A stretch of 64,000 bases of DNA, from the NCBI RefSeq assembly GCF_014207355.1, contig NZ_JACHEF010000003.1:99763-163762 (forward strand), written 5' to 3'. The position numbers were made by a program, and so were the translations under genes. This DNA comes from Mesorhizobium sangaii (GTDB taxonomy: Bacteria; Pseudomonadota; Alphaproteobacteria; Rhizobiales; Rhizobiaceae). The stretch's first letter is position 1, and each line of letters begins with the position of its first letter. This document shows, in pieces, positions 47,215 to 55,341 of this stretch. Below the pieces are notes generated by a model that was not told where the DNA came from, ran no database searches, and was given only the letters and a program-made list of their open reading frames with translations.

Positions 47215-47844
47215 ATGACCGATATCGACAACAAGACCATTGACGACCGGGATGAAGAACGCCACCGCGCCAAGATGGCCAAGCGCAAGGCGGTGCAGGA
47301 TGCCGAGGTGGCGGGCAAGACGATCGAGAAGGGGCTGCTGATCGTCAACACCGGGCCGGGCAAGGGCAAGACCACTGCCGCTTTTGGTCTGGCGCTGCGG
47401 ATGCTCGGCTACGGCAAGCGTGTCGGCGTCGTCCAGTTCATCAAGGGCAAATGGCACACCGGGGAGAAGGATGCCTTCGCCGCCTTTGGCGACCGCGTCG
47501 TCTGGCACGCCATGGGCGAGGGGTTCACCTGGGAAACCCAGGATCTGAAGCGCGACATCGCCGCGGCCGAAGCCGCATGGGTCAAAGTGCTCGAACTGAT
47601 GGCCGATCCATCGATCAGCCTGTTGGTGCTCGACGAACTGAACATCGCGCTGCGCTACGATTATCTCGATCTCGACAAAGTGGTTGCGGCGCTGAAGGCG
47701 CGGCGCGAGGGCCTGCATGTCGTCGTCACCGGCCGCAACGCCAAGCCGGCGCTGGTCGAGGCGGCCGACCTCGTCACCGAGATGGGTGTGACCAAGCACC
47801 ATTTTTCAGCAGGCGTGAAGGCGCAGCAAGGCATCGAGTTCTGA
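47215..47844 (+). CDS. cobO: Cob(I)yrinic acid a,c-diamide adenosyltransferase
   Basis: Adds the 5'-deoxyadenosyl ligand to cob(I)alamin precursors. The 209-residue protein has the P-loop TGPGKGKTT (46-54) followed by GYGKRVGVVQFIKG and the Walker B-like LLVLDELNIALRY, as in the BtuR/CobO/CobA family. A charged 40-residue N-terminal leader precedes the P-loop, as usual. It converges with cobD with 33 bases between. Confidence 0.96.
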   Translation: MTDIDNKTIDDRDEERHRAKMAKRKAVQDAEVAGKTIEKGLLIVNTGPGKGKTTAAFGLALRMLGYGKRVGVVQFIKGKWHTGEKDAFAAFGDRVVWHAMGEGFTWETQDLKRDIAAAEAAWVKVLELMADPSISLLVLDELNIALRYDYLDLDKVVAALKARREGLHVVVTGRNAKPALVEAADLVTEMGVTKHHFSAGVKAQQGIEF

Positions 47845-47877
47845 TAGCCTTAGCCCAGAGGGAGGGCTAAGGCCGGA

Positions 47878-48846
47878 TCACGCGACCATGACGATTGCCG
47901 AGACCAAACCGAACAGTGCGATCAGCAGATAGTCGGCGACACGATAGAGTTTCAGCGCCTGCCGGATGTCGATGCTGTCGGCTTCGCGCCGGCCGCCTTC
48001 GCCCATGAAGACGTCGTCGACCAGCACGCCGCCATAGCTGCGCGGTCCAGCAAGCGCCAGGCCGAGCGCGCCGGCCATTGCCGCTTCCGGCCAGCCGGCA
48101 TTGGGCGAGCGGTGTTTTCTCGCGTCGCGCCACACGGCATGCCAGGCGTTTTTCCCATCAGCACCCTTGATGATGAATGCGGCCAGCACGATCAGCAGCG
48201 CCGTCAGCCGCGATGCCGGCAGGTTGATCCAATCGTCGAAGCGCGCCGCCGCCCAGCCGAACGCTTCGTGGCGCGGGGTGCGGTGGCCGATCATAGAATC
48301 GGCGGTGTTGGCTGCCTTGTAGGCAGCGCCTCCGGCCAGCCCGCCGACGCCGGTCCAGAAGGCGGGAGCAACGATGCCGTCGGAAAAATTCTCGGCCAGG
48401 CTCTCGATCGCCGCGCGGCAGACACCGGCCCTGTCGAGCTTTTCTGGATCTCGGCCGACGATGCGCGAGACGGCGATGCGGCCCAGAGTGAGGCCACCGG
48501 TGTCGAGTGCGTCGGCCACGGCCTCGACATGCTCGTAGAGGCTCTTCTGCGACAGAAGCGATGTCGCCAGAAGGGCGGCAATGATCAATCCCATGGGAAC
48601 GAACCAGAGCAGGATCTGCACGGCGAGCCCGATCGCCGCCGGCACCAGCACGATGACCAGCAGTGCCTGGACACCACGCGTGCGACGCAGCGCGTCGGGA
48701 TCAGTGGCGCGGTTGAGCCTGCCGTCGAGAAAGGATATCAGCCTGCCGAACCACGTCACCGGATGGCCGATGGCGCGAAACAGCCAGTCCGGGTAACCCA
48801 GGACGAATTCAGCGGCCAATGACAGGAAAGCGATCAGGATTGACAT
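47878..48846 (-). CDS. cobD: Adenosylcobinamide-phosphate synthase (CobD/CbiB)
   Basis: Membrane enzyme (322 residues) that attaches aminopropanol phosphate to adenosylcobyric acid. It has the N-terminal EFVLGYPDWLFRAIGHPVTWFGRLI motif, ENFSDGIVAPAFW, and the EAAMAGALGLALAGPRSYGG C-terminal motif. The frame continues upstream, but the ATG at 48846 gives the family N-terminus MSILIAFL. That ATG shares the bases CATG (48844-48847) with the divergent cobC start, so each gene's promoter and ribosome site must lie inside the other's coding sequence. Confidence 0.94.
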   Translation of the reverse strand: MSILIAFLSLAAEFVLGYPDWLFRAIGHPVTWFGRLISFLDGRLNRATDPDALRRTRGVQALLVIVLVPAAIGLAVQILLWFVPMGLIIAALLATSLLSQKSLYEHVEAVADALDTGGLTLGRIAVSRIVGRDPEKLDRAGVCRAAIESLAENFSDGIVAPAFWTGVGGLAGGAAYKAANTADSMIGHRTPRHEAFGWAAARFDDWINLPASRLTALLIVLAAFIIKGADGKNAWHAVWRDARKHRSPNAGWPEAAMAGALGLALAGPRSYGGVLVDDVFMGEGGRREADSIDIRQALKLYRVADYLLIALFGLVSAIVMVA

Positions 48847-49894
48847 GAAGCTTCTTGATGGGGCGGCGGTGGACCATGGCGGAAGTCTCGGCCGGGCGAG
48901 GGCGCTTTTCCCCAACGCGCCGCTGCCCTTCGTCGACCTCTCGACCGGTATCAATCCGCACTCCTACCCGCTTTTCGAATTCGCCGCCACCACCCTGTCG
49001 CGGCTGCCGGAGGCCGGGCGTGGCCACGAGTTGGTCGAGATCGCGGCAAGCGCCTATGGCGCCCCTTCGCCCGTCAACGTCGTGGCCGCACCCGGGACGC
49101 AGATCCTGTTGCCGCGCGTCGCATCGCTGATCGCGCCCGGCAAGGCGCTCGTGCTAGGTCCGACCTATGCCGAACATGCGCGGGCAGCGGCGATCGCCGG
49201 GCACGCGGTGACGGAGGTCGGCGATTTCGAAGTGTTGGCGAAAGCCGACCTTGCCGTCGTCGTCAATCCCAACAACCCGGATGGGCGCATCATCGCGCGC
49301 GTCAAGTTACTTGAGTTGGCCGCAGGGCTGCGCGCCAAGGGTGGGCTGCTGGTGGTAGACGAGGCGTTCATGGATGTCGGCCCGCGCGAGCATAGCCTCG
49401 CCGGCGATGTCGGCCAGGGCGGCATCGTGGTGCTGCGGTCGTTCGGCAAGTTCTTTGGCCTGGCCGGGCTGCGGCTCGGTTTTGCGCTTTCCGATGCGGC
49501 GACGGTCGGCCGGCTGGACACGCAATTCGGACCATGGGCCGTCGCCGGCCCGGCGCTGGAATACGGCATTCGCGCACTTGCCGATATCGACTGGCAGGAC
49601 GCGATGCGGGCATCCCTTGCAGAGGCATCGGAACGACTCGATGCGCTGTTCGGCCGCTTCGGCGCTGCTGTCGCGGGCGGCACCACATTGTTCCGCTATC
49701 TCCGCTTGCCCGACGCCGCCGATCTGTTTTCCACACTTGGCGAGCGCGGGATCCTGCTGCGCCATTTCGCCGATCGTCCGGGTGTCTTGCGCGCCGGCCT
49801 GCCGGGGAGCGAGGTGGAATGGCAGCGGCTCGAATCCGCGCTTGCCGAATGGGCGTTCCGGCGCGAGGATCGATCGAAGGGTTCGAAACAATGA
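48845..49894 (+). CDS. cobC: Threonine-phosphate decarboxylase (CobC)
   Basis: PLP enzyme of 349 residues, related to histidinol-phosphate aminotransferase, that makes aminopropanol phosphate for the B12 nucleotide loop. The STGINPHSYP N-terminal motif, NPNNPDG (141-147), the VDEAFMD segment and the Schiff-base lysine K202 with R210 (SFGKFFGLAGLR) are visible. The ribosome site is a weak AGGA inside cobD. The stop overlaps the next ATG by four bases. Confidence 0.94.
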   Translation: MKLLDGAAVDHGGSLGRARALFPNAPLPFVDLSTGINPHSYPLFEFAATTLSRLPEAGRGHELVEIAASAYGAPSPVNVVAAPGTQILLPRVASLIAPGKALVLGPTYAEHARAAAIAGHAVTEVGDFEVLAKADLAVVVNPNNPDGRIIARVKLLELAAGLRAKGGLLVVDEAFMDVGPREHSLAGDVGQGGIVVLRSFGKFFGLAGLRLGFALSDAATVGRLDTQFGPWAVAGPALEYGIRALADIDWQDAMRASLAEASERLDALFGRFGAAVAGGTTLFRYLRLPDAADLFSTLGERGILLRHFADRPGVLRAGLPGSEVEWQRLESALAEWAFRREDRSKGSKQ

Positions 49895-50400
49895 TCCATG
49901 TCTGCTCGCTGGCAAAGGTCGAGGAAACGGTGGCAAGGACCGGCGCCGATCGCTTGCTGTCGTTGCTCGCCGCCGGAACCGATGTTGTGCGCCCGGCCTC
50001 GATCGCCCGGGAAAACCATCTGCATCTGGTCATGCACGATATTGCCGTGGCGCAGGACGGCATGACCATGCCGGGCGAGGAGCACGTCCGCAACCTGCTC
50101 GATTTCGCGCGCCGATGGGACCAGGCAAAGCCGATGGTCGTGCATTGCTATGCCGGCATCAGCCGCTCGACCGCATCTGCCTACATCATCGCGGCAGCAT
50201 TGGCGCCGAAGCGCGACGAAGCCGAACTGGCGCAGACGCTGCGGGCTTTGTCGCCCTCGGCAACGCCCAACCCGCGGCTGATTGCGGTGGCCGATGTGTT
50301 GCTCGACCGCAATGGCCGCATGATCGAGGCGATCCAAGCGATCGGGCGCGGCGCCGACGCCTTTGAGGGAACGCCCTTCGCGCTGAGGATCGATATCTAG
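49891..50400 (+). CDS. Cysteine-based (dual-specificity/tyrosine-type) phosphatase in cob operon
   Basis: A 169-residue protein with the phosphatase loop HCYAGISRS, giving C86-x5-R92 as the catalytic pair and D50 (MHDIA) as a candidate general acid. The start ATG overlaps the cobC stop (ATGA), so it should be translated with cobC. Annotated homologues are called protein tyrosine phosphatases, but the location suggests a small-molecule substrate, for example alpha-ribazole 5'-phosphate or adenosylcobalamin 5'-phosphate. That idea is inference from context. Confidence 0.82.
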   Translation: MIHVCSLAKVEETVARTGADRLLSLLAAGTDVVRPASIARENHLHLVMHDIAVAQDGMTMPGEEHVRNLLDFARRWDQAKPMVVHCYAGISRSTASAYIIAAALAPKRDEAELAQTLRALSPSATPNPRLIAVADVLLDRNGRMIEAIQAIGRGADAFEGTPFALRIDI

Positions 50401-50427
50401 CCAACCTGCCTATCTACCGTTGTTGGA

Positions 50428-50723
50428 TTATCGAGTGCCTTCATTCGCCCAATCTTCATGTCCGTGGCGTACCCGGACAATAAACACCTCGCCGTCGGCT
50501 TCGATCCGGTAGACGACAAGATGGGCCTTGAAGGGATGGACACGCATCGGTGGCGCCAATTCAAGCCGCTCCCGTGCTATTCGGGGACTGGCAGCGATCA
50601 GGTCAAGATCGCGAACAACTCGTCATGATACTGTCTGGCCTGCAAAGCCCCGAACAGGCGCACCTCTTGCTCGGCAATACCGACAATGTCCTCTTCCGCG
50701 GCTGAAGAAAGGCGAAATCCCAT
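50428..50723 (-). pseudogene. parE: ParE-type toxin, frameshifted
   Basis: Starting at the ATG at 50723 (overlapping the antitoxin stop as TAATG), the protein begins MGFRLSSAAEEDIV and runs ParE-like to ELFAILT, then hits TGA after 41 codons. Reading on in the next frame restores a ParE C-terminus (DLIAASPRIARERLEL, then HPFKAHLVVYRIEADGEV and VRVRHGHEDW) up to a TAA at 50428. The total of 296 bases equals one base short of 99 codons, a normal ParE length. A single-base deletion near 50602-50610 explains it; a sequencing error is the alternative. Confidence 0.75.
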
Positions 50724-50977
50724 TACCCATTGCCGGGTGACTTTTCAGCGCGCTTAACCGCCTCCGTAAAAAGTGCGTCCCTGGATCGATTGCCGATGCC
50801 ACTCTTCAATCCATCATCGACAAAGCGCTGCATGGCGGTAATCTTGTCATTGCGCTCCTGATCCCGACGGATCAAATCGCGCACATAGTCGCTCGCGTTG
50901 GCGTAGCGGCCGGTTTCGGTTTGCGCCTCAACCCAATCCTTCATCGAGTCGGGCAATGATACGTTCATTGTTGCCAT
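50723..50977 (-). CDS. parD: ParD-family antitoxin
   Basis: An 84-residue type II antitoxin. It has an N-terminal ribbon-helix-helix (MNVSLPDSMKDWVEAQ, then YANASDYVRDLIRRDQER) and a C-terminal toxin-binding tail (ALFTEAVKRAEKS). The ATG at 50977 has GGAGG eight bases upstream; a longer in-frame start has no such signal. Its stop overlaps the ATG of the broken parE. The antitoxin itself looks intact and could still bind the operator at 51010-51030. Confidence 0.9.
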   Translation of the reverse strand: MATMNVSLPDSMKDWVEAQTETGRYANASDYVRDLIRRDQERNDKITAMQRFVDDGLKSGIGNRSRDALFTEAVKRAEKSPGNG

Positions 50978-51009
50978 ATCAGCCTCCATATCCCGTCCAG
51001 CATGATCCG

Positions 51010-51030
51010 TTTTGGCAAAGTTTGTCAAAA
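51010..51030 (-). promoter_or_regulatory. Palindromic operator with TTGACA promoter element before parD
   Basis: TTTTGGCAAA-G-TTTGTCAAAA is a near-perfect inverted repeat with one symmetric mismatch. On the minus strand it contains TTGACA, a consensus -35 hexamer, 33 bases before the parD start. ParD proteins repress their own operon through such sites, so autoregulation is likely. Confidence 0.55.
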
Positions 51031-51145
51031 TCTCTTGTGGGAAGGCCCGATTGTCTGATCCGCCTCCTCCATCGCCTCGTTTGTTCAAGAGATCTGGGAT
51101 AGCGATTACAGCGCTTGCCTTTCGACGCCGGCTACTGGTTGGAGG

Positions 51146-51949
51146 CTATCTCAGCCACTCGGCAAGCTTCGCCTTACGCACATCGCGCAGCAGGCTGATG
51201 AAACCGTCGGCCTGATGTTCTGATGTCAACCGGCCTTTCTCGGCCGTGGCGATGCTGGCGTCGCCGACCACGCCATTCGGGTTGAGATCGCTGGCGATCC
51301 AGGCAAAGGCATGGGTGCCGGTGTGGCGCAGCAGCGAAAATTCCTTTTCGGCCTTGGCGACACTGGAAACGAAGTTGTCGGCCTTGCCCATGTCGACGAG
51401 ATCCGGCCGGAAATGCAGCATCAACGACGTCTCGACATCGCCGCCATGGATGCCGTGGCGGTCCTCGAGCTCGGTGTACATGCCGGCCGGGCGGCCAAAG
51501 CGCTGCCAGCTGGTCTTCACCGCCAGCATGTTTTCGCGCACGCGCAGTTCGCGCGTGACGATGCCCATGATCTCTTCATTGCCGCCATGCGAATTGACGA
51601 CGATCAGCTTGCGCACGCCGGCCCGCGCGATCGACAGGCCAAGTTCGGTCCAGGCCTCGACCAGCGTCGTTGCCGGCAGGGTGAGGGTGCCCGGTGCGTG
51701 AAGATGTTCGTTCGACTTGCCCACCGCCTGAACCGGCAGGATGCGGATGTCGAGATCCTCTGGCAGGCGGGCAATCACCGTGTCGAGCATGCCGTTCATG
51801 ATCGAAGTGTCGGTCGAGACCGGCAGATGCGGACCATGCTGCTCGATCGCCGCCAGCGGCAGCACGGCGATCGTTGCCTCCGGATCGATCGAGGCGTATT
51901 CGGTCGTGCGGTAGTCGCCCCACCACACACGTCTTTTTGCAACGGTCAT
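51146..51949 (-). CDS. Creatininase family amidohydrolase
   Basis: A 267-residue metal-dependent amidohydrolase of the creatininase family. Metal and active-site residues are visible as E36 and H38 (AIEQHGPHLP), D47, H121 (NSHGGN) and E173 (IHGGDVETS). Family members open cyclic amides such as creatinine, or deformylate pyrimidine intermediates. It lies on the minus strand upstream of a divergent transporter and cytosine-deaminase cluster, which suggests a shared nitrogen-ring substrate. Identity as true creatininase is not proven. Confidence 0.87.
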   Translation of the reverse strand: MTVAKRRVWWGDYRTTEYASIDPEATIAVLPLAAIEQHGPHLPVSTDTSIMNGMLDTVIARLPEDLDIRILPVQAVGKSNEHLHAPGTLTLPATTLVEAWTELGLSIARAGVRKLIVVNSHGGNEEIMGIVTRELRVRENMLAVKTSWQRFGRPAGMYTELEDRHGIHGGDVETSLMLHFRPDLVDMGKADNFVSSVAKAEKEFSLLRHTGTHAFAWIASDLNPNGVVGDASIATAEKGRLTSEHQADGFISLLRDVRKAKLAEWLR

Positions 51950-52003
51950 GTCACGCCTCTTCGATAGTAGGTCAGACCTAGCGCGGTAAGCGCGGCCTGT
52001 CGA

Positions 52004-52387
52004 TCACCCAGCCGCGATGGCCTCGACCTCGACCTTGAACTCCGGCCGGGCGAAGCCGGAGACGATCATCAGCGTCGAGGCCGGCGCCGGGCTGGAAAAC
52101 AGCCGGTCGCGGACATCCATATACGGCCGCAGGTGCACGCGGTCGGTGACGTAGGCGTTAATGCGGACGATATCCTGCAGCCCCAGACCGGCCTCTCCGA
52201 GCACTGCCGCGATGTTGCGGAAGCAGAGTTCGGCCTGCGCGCCGGCATCTTCCGGTATCTGGTCGTCCACCGTGATTGCGACCTGACCCGAGCACAGCAC
52301 CAGCCGCTTGCCGGCGGGCACCTCGACGCCGTGGCTGTAGCGGGCAAAGGGCGGCTTGATCGACTTCGGGGTAAGGAACTTGAACAT
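52004..52387 (-). CDS. RidA/YjgF family protein
   Basis: A 127-residue RidA-fold protein with RINAYVTDR near 92-100 (the Arg that binds the imine carboxylate is in the C-terminal third) and a typical VEVEAIA C-terminus. RidA proteins hydrolyse reactive enamine/imine intermediates, and paralogues are common in pyrimidine and amine catabolic clusters. It lies 54 bases upstream of the creatininase-family gene on the same strand and is divergent from the ABC transporter (265 bases). Confidence 0.87.
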   Translation of the reverse strand: MFKFLTPKSIKPPFARYSHGVEVPAGKRLVLCSGQVAITVDDQIPEDAGAQAELCFRNIAAVLGEAGLGLQDIVRINAYVTDRVHLRPYMDVRDRLFSSPAPASTLMIVSGFARPEFKVEVEAIAAG

Positions 52388-52652
52388 GGCAATCTCCGGT
52401 TCGTCGGTAGCCTAAATCCGGATGCACCATGCCTTCAAGATGGCGGTGCATGTCGCTGGGGCGATTGTGGACAGGCGTTCAAAAAATAGGCACGATGCAC
52501 CTGTTGCAGCACGACCCGTCCGGCTTTCGCAGATGGCTGTGGTGCAAGCGGGCGGTCCCGGCGCAAGACGCCGGTGGCATGTGTCTTGCTTCTTGAATCT
52601 CTGGTGTCGAGCCTGGCGCGTGGCGTGCCGGAGCAAACAAAGGGTGATGTTA

Positions 52653-53657
52653 ATGTACGGAAAACAGAAGATCTCGGTGGCGGTGGTGGCCCTGCTTGCG
52701 GCCAGCACGCTCGGTGCCGCGGCGAATGAAAAAGTCACCTTCGGCACCAACTGGTTGGCCGAGCCGGAACATGGCGGATATTATCAGGCGGTGGCTGACG
52801 GCACCTACGCCGCTTGCGGCCTTGACGTCACCATCATGCAGGGCGGTCCGCAGGTCAGCGGCCGGCCGATGCTGCTTGCCGGCAAGATCGATTTCTACAT
52901 GGGTGGCAATCTGCTGTCGGCCTTCGATGCCGTCCAGCAAGGCATTCCGATGCGCGTGGTGGCGGCGGATTTCCAGAAGGACCCGCAGGTCATCATGTCC
53001 CACCCCGGCGAGGGGCTCGACAAATGGGAAGATCTGAAGAATGCCGACCAGTACATATTGGGCGACGAGGGCGTGCAGACCTTCTTCCAGTGGATGGTCA
53101 TCGAGCTCGGCTTCGACGCCGCCAAGCGCGCACCCTACACCTACAACACCGCTCCGTTCCTCGCCAACAAGAAGTCAATCCAGCAGGGCTACGTCACCTC
53201 CGAGCCGTTCGCGGTCAAGAAGGAAGGCGGCTTCGTACCGAACCAGTTCCTGCTTGCCGACTATGGCTGGGACACCTACTCGACGACGATCGAGGTGATG
53301 CAGGACACGATCGACAAGAAGCCGGAGGTGGTCCAGTGCTTCGTCGATGGCTCGGCCAAGGGCTGGTACAAATATCTCTACGGCGACAACAAGGCCGCCA
53401 ACGACATGATCAAGAAAGACAATCCTGACATGAGCGACGAGCAGATCGCCTTCTCGATCGAGCAGATGAAAAAGTTCGGCCTTGCCGATTCAGGCGACAC
53501 CGAAAAACTCGGCATCGGCGCCATGACCGACGCGCGCATCCAGAGCTTCTACGACAAGATGGTCAAGGCCAAGGTCACGCCAGCCGGCATCGACATCAAG
53601 AAGGCCTACACGCTGACCTTCGTCAACAAGGGCGTCGGGCTCGAGCTCAAGAAGTAG
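52653..53657 (+). CDS. ABC transporter substrate-binding protein (NMT1/THI5-like)
   Basis: Periplasmic binding protein of 334 residues with a Sec signal peptide (about 1-24, VAVVALLAASTLGAAA) and the NMT1/THI5 fold (TFGTNWLAEPEHGGYYQA, then a PQVSGRPMLLAGKIDFYMG segment). This fold binds hydroxymethylpyrimidine, nitrate, sulfonate or similar small ligands. I chose ATG 52653 because AAAGGG lies eight bases upstream; ATG 52647 in frame is possible. It begins an operon with an ATPase, a permease and catabolic enzymes. Confidence 0.9.
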   Translation: MYGKQKISVAVVALLAASTLGAAANEKVTFGTNWLAEPEHGGYYQAVADGTYAACGLDVTIMQGGPQVSGRPMLLAGKIDFYMGGNLLSAFDAVQQGIPMRVVAADFQKDPQVIMSHPGEGLDKWEDLKNADQYILGDEGVQTFFQWMVIELGFDAAKRAPYTYNTAPFLANKKSIQQGYVTSEPFAVKKEGGFVPNQFLLADYGWDTYSTTIEVMQDTIDKKPEVVQCFVDGSAKGWYKYLYGDNKAANDMIKKDNPDMSDEQIAFSIEQMKKFGLADSGDTEKLGIGAMTDARIQSFYDKMVKAKVTPAGIDIKKAYTLTFVNKGVGLELKK

Positions 53658-53668
53658 GCCGTTCCGGC

Positions 53669-54499
53669 ATGATGCAGGAGAATGTGGCGCAAGCGCCGGC
53701 GAGCGCGTCGGATGTCGCTCCGACATTGCTGGCGCTGCGCGGCGTCGGCAAGGTCTTTTCCAACGGCGTGACGGCGCTCAGCGATGTCGACCTGACGATC
53801 CGGGAAGGCGATTTCCTCAGCCTGCTCGGACCGTCGGGTTGCGGCAAGTCGACGGCGCTGCGGCTAATCGCAGGCCTGTCGACGCCGACCTCCGGCGTGC
53901 TTGACTGGCGCGGCGGCGGCTCGCTTGACCGCTCGAACATCGGCTTCGTCTTCCAGGAGCCGACGCTGCTGCCCTGGGCCAGCGTCTTCGACAATGTCTG
54001 GCTGCCGCTCAGGCTGAAAGGCGTTTCCCGCGCCAAGGCGGCGCCGGCGGTGACGGAAATGTTGGCGCGGGTGCACCTGACCGGCTTCGAAGACGCGGTG
54101 CCGCGTGAACTGTCTGGCGGCATGAAGATGCGTGTCTCGATCGCGCGCGCCATGGTGACGAAACCGCGGGTGCTGTTGATGGACGAACCGTTCGCCGCGC
54201 TCGACGAGATCACCCGCTTCAAGCTCAACAACGATCTTCTGGAGTTGTGGCAGGACGAGCGCTTCACCGTCGTCTTCGTCACCCACAGCGTCTTCGAAAG
54301 CGTGTTCCTCTCCAACCGTGTCGTCGTCATGGCGGCGCGGCCGGGCAGGGTGTTCGACGAACTCCCAATCGAGGCAGCCTATCCGCGCGACGAGGCGTTT
54401 CGGACCTCGCCCGACTATGCGGCGTTGTGCCGGCAGGCCTCCGACGTGTTGGTCAAGGCCATCAATTCAACAGCAGGCGCGCATCATGACGGCCATTGA
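53669..54499 (+). CDS. ABC transporter ATP-binding protein (SsuB/TauB/ThiZ type)
   Basis: ATPase of 276 residues with Walker A GPSGCGKST (54-62), Q-loop FVFQEPTLLPW, signature LSGGMKMR, Walker B VLLMDEPFAALDE and H-loop VTHSVFES. It belongs to the nitrate/sulfonate/pyrimidine importer group, matching the binding protein upstream. The last 14 bases overlap the permease gene. Confidence 0.93.
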   Translation: MMQENVAQAPASASDVAPTLLALRGVGKVFSNGVTALSDVDLTIREGDFLSLLGPSGCGKSTALRLIAGLSTPTSGVLDWRGGGSLDRSNIGFVFQEPTLLPWASVFDNVWLPLRLKGVSRAKAAPAVTEMLARVHLTGFEDAVPRELSGGMKMRVSIARAMVTKPRVLLMDEPFAALDEITRFKLNNDLLELWQDERFTVVFVTHSVFESVFLSNRVVVMAARPGRVFDELPIEAAYPRDEAFRTSPDYAALCRQASDVLVKAINSTAGAHHDGH

Positions 54500-55337
54500 C
54501 GAGGGCGTGCTTAAACTCGATCCCGAGGAAGCGCGCCGCGTGCGCCAGGAGCGGCTCGAACGGATTGGCCGCTGGGTGTTGCCACTGGCGATCATGATCC
54601 TGGCGATCTGGCTATGGGATCGCATCTGCGTGTGGAACGAGATCCCGCAATACATCCTGCCGCGCCCCGGCGTCGTGCTGTGGACGCTCTACAACGATGC
54701 CGGCCTGCTGTTTTCCGCCCTGCTGGTCACCTTGCGCATCACCTTCCTCAGCCTGCTCCTCGCTGTTGTCGGCGGGGTCGGACTGGCGGTGTTGTTCGCG
54801 CAATCGAAATGGGTCGAGATGTCGTTCTTCCCGTTCGCCATCGTGCTGCAGGTGACGCCGATCGTGGCGATCTTCCCGCTGATCAACATCTATGTCGACA
54901 ACCAGACGACGAAGCTCCTGCTCTGCGCCTGGATCGTCGCCTTCTTTCCGATCCTCTCCAACACCACGCTCGGCCTCAATTCGGTCGACCGCAACCTGCG
55001 CGACATGTTCAAGCTCAATGGCGCGACGCGCTGGCAGCAGTTGCGCTATCTCAGATTGCCCGCGGCGATGCCGTATTTCCTGGGCGGGCTGAAGATCGCC
55101 GGCGGCCTGTCTCTGATCGGCGCCGTGGTGGCCGAATTCGTCGCCGGCGCTACCGGGCAGTCGTCGGGGCTTGCCTCACGCATCATCGAAGCCGGTTATC
55201 GGCTCAACGCGCCGCGGCTGTTCGCGGCGCTGTTCCTGATCTCGCTCACCGGCATCGTGATCTTCCTCGTTCTGTCGCTGATTTCGCATCTCATTCTAAG
55301 GCGCTGGCACGAAAGCGCGCTGAAGCAGGAGCGGTAG
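54486..55337 (+). CDS. ABC transporter permease (SsuC/TauC/ThiX type)
   Basis: A 283-residue permease with six predicted helices and the cytoplasmic EAA loop (FKLNGATRWQQLRYLRLPAAMPYFLGGLK, split as FKLNGATRWQ..RLPAAMP). The ATG at 54486 was chosen inside the ATPase gene; the frame opens further upstream without a good start. Together with the two upstream genes it forms a complete importer. Confidence 0.93.
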   Translation: MTAIDEGVLKLDPEEARRVRQERLERIGRWVLPLAIMILAIWLWDRICVWNEIPQYILPRPGVVLWTLYNDAGLLFSALLVTLRITFLSLLLAVVGGVGLAVLFAQSKWVEMSFFPFAIVLQVTPIVAIFPLINIYVDNQTTKLLLCAWIVAFFPILSNTTLGLNSVDRNLRDMFKLNGATRWQQLRYLRLPAAMPYFLGGLKIAGGLSLIGAVVAEFVAGATGQSSGLASRIIEAGYRLNAPRLFAALFLISLTGIVIFLVLSLISHLILRRWHESALKQER

Positions 55338-55341
55338 TTCC

